Origin: JAABRU01 sp964534335 | GTDB taxonomy: Bacteria; Desulfobacterota; Desulfobacteria; Desulfobacterales; Desulfococcaceae | NCBI GenBank assembly: GCA_964534335.1 | Contig: CAZHPS010000088.1 | Location: 1-17,792, forward strand | Direction: 5' to 3' | DNA length: 17,792 nucleotides | Shown: positions 16,961 to 17,792 of the stretch, piece by piece | Position numbering within the stretch: position 1 is the first letter of the stretch | Layout of the letters: every line of letters begins with the position of its first letter | The notes under the pieces: model-generated | The model's database searches: none | Seen by the model: the letters and a program-made list of their open reading frames with translations, nothing else | Told to the model about the DNA's origin: nothing | Position numbers and translations under genes: made by a program

Positions 16961-17150
16961 AAAATTTTTCAAAAATCTTCATTTTCCGGGCAGCATTGAC
17001 TGCCAGAAGTCCCCGTCTGATTTCATAATGGGTGACAATGCTGATCAGTATATCCTTTCCCTCACCGGCAGACTGGGAGATGCTCTTCTGTATCTCTCCG
17101 GCATTGTTGATGAATGCGCTTACAATATTTGTATCCAAAAGATAAGGCAT
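16941..17150 (-). pseudogene. VapC-like PIN toxin, truncated at the transposase remnant
   Basis: 69 codons: MPYLLDTNIVSAFINN is the classic VapC/PIN N-terminus with Asp in LLDTN, and VTHYEIRRGLLA gives the conserved Glu. The frame stays PIN-like through KMKIFEKFCQKF and then ends at RI-stop where transposase-like sequence starts (about 16945-16955). The second half of the fold, with the third and fourth acidic residues, is absent (family length about 130 aa), so it should not be an active RNase. The gene starts 6 bp after the putative antitoxin gene, as in VapBC operons. Confidence 0.75.
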
Positions 17151-17156
17151 ACGTTC

Positions 17157-17462
17157 TCACACCCCTTTGACTGCATTGTTGAAAATTCTTTTCTGTTCCG
17201 GGGTGAAATCATCCAGAAGTCTGGAAAGCATATCCAGTGCCATCACCCGGCCTGTTCTTTTTTTCAAATCCCTGTCATCAATTCCGAGAAATTCATCAAC
17301 AGAAAATTTCTGCATAATACCCATCAGGTATTCAATGATTTTATCGCGGTTCAGTTCTTCCCGGAAAATCTTATCCTCTTTCATGACACTGTCAACGGCT
17401 TTTGCAATGCGGATACGGTAAATCTCTTTTTTCGGAATAAAATCATGATTGTCTGTTTTCAT
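17157..17462 (-). CDS. Putative antitoxin of the broken VapC-like module
   Basis: 101 aa, charged, mostly helical, with no recognised domain: N-terminal FIPKKEIYRIRIAKAVDSV, middle REELNRDKIIEYLMGIMQKF and DEFLGIDDRDLKKRTGRVMA, C-terminal FTPEQKRIFNNAVKG. The antitoxin role is inferred only from position: it ends 6 bp before a VapC-like PIN gene on the same strand. AGGAG lies about 9 nt before the ATG at 17462. It is longer than typical VapB proteins (about 70-90 aa) and has no visible AbrB or ribbon-helix-helix pattern. The ORF itself looks intact although the partner toxin is truncated. Confidence 0.6.
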   Translation of the reverse strand: MKTDNHDFIPKKEIYRIRIAKAVDSVMKEDKIFREELNRDKIIEYLMGIMQKFSVDEFLGIDDRDLKKRTGRVMALDMLSRLLDDFTPEQKRIFNNAVKGV

Positions 17463-17522
17463 GGGCGGTATCTCCTTTTCTGTGAGTGTTTACAGAGCCG
17501 ATCTCTGCTGAATTCTTTCCAT

Positions 17523-17560
17523 TGTCTGAACCGCTGATTTCCCTGATCGCAGTTCAGACA
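17523..17560. repeat. 38-bp inverted repeat TGTCTGAAC...GTTCAGACA
   Basis: The ends are perfect 9-bp complements (17523-17531 and 17552-17560), with pairing continuing for about 4 more bases after one mismatch. The arms share TGTCTGAAC with the larger palindrome that follows, so it may be a degenerate or deleted member of the same repeat family. Confidence 0.65.
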
Positions 17561-17573
17561 GTCCCCCGTTTAC

Positions 17574-17673
17574 TTGTCTGAACCCGGATTTTCAGGATTG
17601 AAGGATTGACCGGGACAGGGCTGCCTGAAAATCCGGGTAAATCCATAAATCCTGTGAATCTTGGTTCAGACAA
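17574..17673. repeat. 100-bp palindromic dispersed repeat
   Basis: Outer arms TTGTCTGAACC / GGTTCAGACAA frame inverted copies of a GGATTTTCAGGATT-like motif (right arm complement: AAGATTCACAGGATT). A second internal pair, ACCCGGATTTTCAGG with CCTGAAAATCCGGGT, is also inverted. It shares 25 identical bases with 15865-15889. No coding content; the layout is that of a non-autonomous palindromic element. Confidence 0.75.
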
Positions 17674-17688
17674 TTACTGTCTGGAACT

Positions 17689-17740
17689 CTGATTCATCTG
17701 ATTCATCTGATTCATCTGATTTGTCTGATTTGTCTGATTA
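17689..17740. repeat. 9-bp tandem repeat array, about 5.8 copies
   Basis: Three copies of CTGATTCAT (17689-17715), two of CTGATTTGT (17716-17733) and a partial CTGATTA. The change between sub-variants is a two-base switch (CA to TG) shared by adjacent copies, as expected for slippage-driven expansion. Confidence 0.85.
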
Positions 17741-17792
17741 AGTGCTTGTAACAAAATAACCTGGTCATTTTTGTGGTGATATTTTATAATTC

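Larger units (their letters stand above)
17463..17792. other. Gene-free repeat region at the right edge
   Basis: No ORF with gene-like features on either strand. Apart from the antitoxin ribosome-binding site near 17472-17476, the region is filled by two inverted repeats (17523-17560, 17574-17673) and a 9-bp tandem array (17689-17740), then about 50 bp of AT-rich sequence. Confidence 0.7.

Noticed and set aside
17574..17740. CRISPR array
   Set aside because: The repeats are a palindrome plus uninterrupted 9-bp tandem copies; there are no regularly spaced unique spacers and no cas genes.

Overview
The window reads as part of a moderate-GC, repeat-rich bacterial genome. The combination of very long TPR/O-GlcNAc-transferase (SPINDLY-type) genes, many toxin-antitoxin (TA) cassettes, short palindromic elements and decayed insertion sequences fits large-genome sulfate reducers of the Desulfobacterota (Desulfobacteraceae-like). 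That assignment is inference from style; there is no rRNA or marker gene here. Every gene I can support lies on the minus strand.

Layout, left to right. (1) 1-4729: the 5' part of a giant gene that runs off the left edge. It encodes a basic N-terminus, then TPR + OGT catalytic unit A, TPR + catalytic unit B, and the TPR start of a third unit (1576 codons visible). (2) 4800-5269: a RelE/ParE-type toxin with its overlapping antitoxin, 70 bp upstream of the giant gene. (3) 5270-7073: an accessory patch. It holds a 21-bp direct repeat, a severed fragment that may come from a glycosyltransferase, a 67-bp MITE-like palindrome, a 58-codon small ORF, a PIN-domain protein, a short YefM/Phd-type antitoxin, a 116-bp MITE-like element abutting the antitoxin start codon, and a hairpin that may end the next gene. 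(4) 7074-15845: a complete 2923-aa protein made of four consecutive TPR + OGT units, with an in-frame palindromic repeat encoding the linker between units 3 and 4. (5) 15846-17792: a dispersed repeat, a decayed DDE transposase, a PIN toxin cut short at the transposase boundary, its intact putative antitoxin, and a gene-free end full of inverted and tandem repeats.

The central feature is the pair of polymodular OGT proteins: six complete catalytic units in the window, at least four of them in one chain. All six keep the Asn-His motif, the K of the FN-x-x-[YL]-K-I motif, and a GHTT-type nucleotide-binding loop. TPR arrays vary from about 4 to 11 repeats per unit, so the chain could hold several protein substrates, or several sites of one, while glycosylating Ser/Thr. 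Short nucleotide blocks are identical between units of the two genes, suggesting duplication with later exchange. The TA modules, MITEs and IS debris around the genes mark the locus as a rearrangement-prone accessory region.
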